A DNA stretch of 64,000 nt from Polaromonas naphthalenivorans CJ2 (GTDB lineage Bacteria; Pseudomonadota; Gammaproteobacteria; Burkholderiales; Burkholderiaceae_C), in NCBI RefSeq assembly GCF_000015505.1, contig NC_008758.1, positions 1-64,000 of the forward strand, in the 5' to 3' direction. Of this stretch, positions 63,878-64,000 are shown piece by piece (within the stretch, counting starts at the first letter, position 1; each line of letters opens with the position of its first letter). A program made the position numbers and the translations under genes. Below the pieces are notes generated by a model, which was not told the origin of the DNA, did not search any database, and was given only the letters and a program-made list of their open reading frames with translations.

Positions 63878-64000
63878 GCCAGATCATCAGCCCACTCGCC
63901 GGCAAGTCACTTCCGGCAGCGAAGCTCGTCGACATACAAGGCCTGTTGGCCGCGTACGCCGATCTGCAGCCCGACCCCACCGTGCCGGCGCAGCGCGTGG
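63874..64000 (+). CDS. pgm: phosphoglucomutase (partial, 5' end only)
   Basis: The first 42 codons (SQIISPLAGKSLPAAKLVDIQ, with DPTVPAQRV) match the N-terminus of alpha-D-glucose phosphate-specific phosphoglucomutase. The gene runs past the window. It overlaps transaldolase by ATGA. Confidence 0.8.
   Translation, partial: MSQIISPLAGKSLPAAKLVDIQGLLAAYADLQPDPTVPAQRV

Overview
The window looks like part of a mosaic plasmid from a betaproteobacterium, probably Burkholderiales/Comamonadaceae. That placement is inference, from the TrfA-family replicon, the GC-rich codon use of the core genes and the kinds of insertion sequence present. The replication and partition core lies at 31.2-35.6 kb on the minus strand: a TrfA-type initiator, an AT-rich origin with at least eight iteron-like repeats and a DnaA-box match, an overlapping parA-parB pair, and three copies of a TGTTCTGCGCAGAACA palindrome beside parA. 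A second, KorB-like ParB gene and a truncated DinG helicase lie just outside it.

From 0.8 to 6.5 kb there is a four-gene jetA-jetB-jetC-jetD operon, a Wadjet/MksBEFG-type SMC anti-plasmid system. From 8.9 to 12.7 kb there is a complete IS66 element with an 8-bp target duplication, followed by relics of other IS66 elements. A RelB-like antitoxin gene and a three-gene ABC-three-component (DUF2326 ATPase) conflict system follow at 12.8-15.9 kb. From 16.8 to 19.9 kb an XRE-type regulator is divergent from a set of small unknown genes, with paired 25-bp direct repeats between them. From 20 to 28.4 kb the genes are mostly unrecognised: a protein built of two tandem related halves, a phage-like HNH-type protein, and, next to a tRNA-Lys 3' fragment, six overlapping genes built from one repeated helical module that end in a frameshifted DUF433 gene. 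Three small cysteine-containing secreted or membrane proteins (at 0.4, 20.1 and 28.1 kb) are paralogues, and a G-rich motif recurs near each of them.

From 35.6 to 51.3 kb tyrosine recombinases and their fragments alternate with insertion sequences (IS5, IS110, IS630 and an IS4 element nested in IS630 with a 9-bp target duplication), a cytosolic-type histidine kinase, a frameshifted DASS-type transporter and a P2-type cation ATPase. From 52.3 kb to the end runs a plus-strand, mostly stop-start-overlapping cluster: metal-binding domain proteins, PPK2 polyphosphate kinase, a P1B-type metal ATPase with an unusual CPD motif, small membrane proteins, a truncated cyclopropane-fatty-acid-synthase-like gene, an ATP-grasp protein with an asparagine-synthase-like amidotransferase, transaldolase and the start of phosphoglucomutase. 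This resembles a metal and general stress island coupled to phosphate and carbon storage.

The most novel-looking pieces are the six-gene modular operon at 24.5-27.4 kb, the small secreted-protein family with its recurring motif, the parA-linked palindromes and the CPD-type ATPase.
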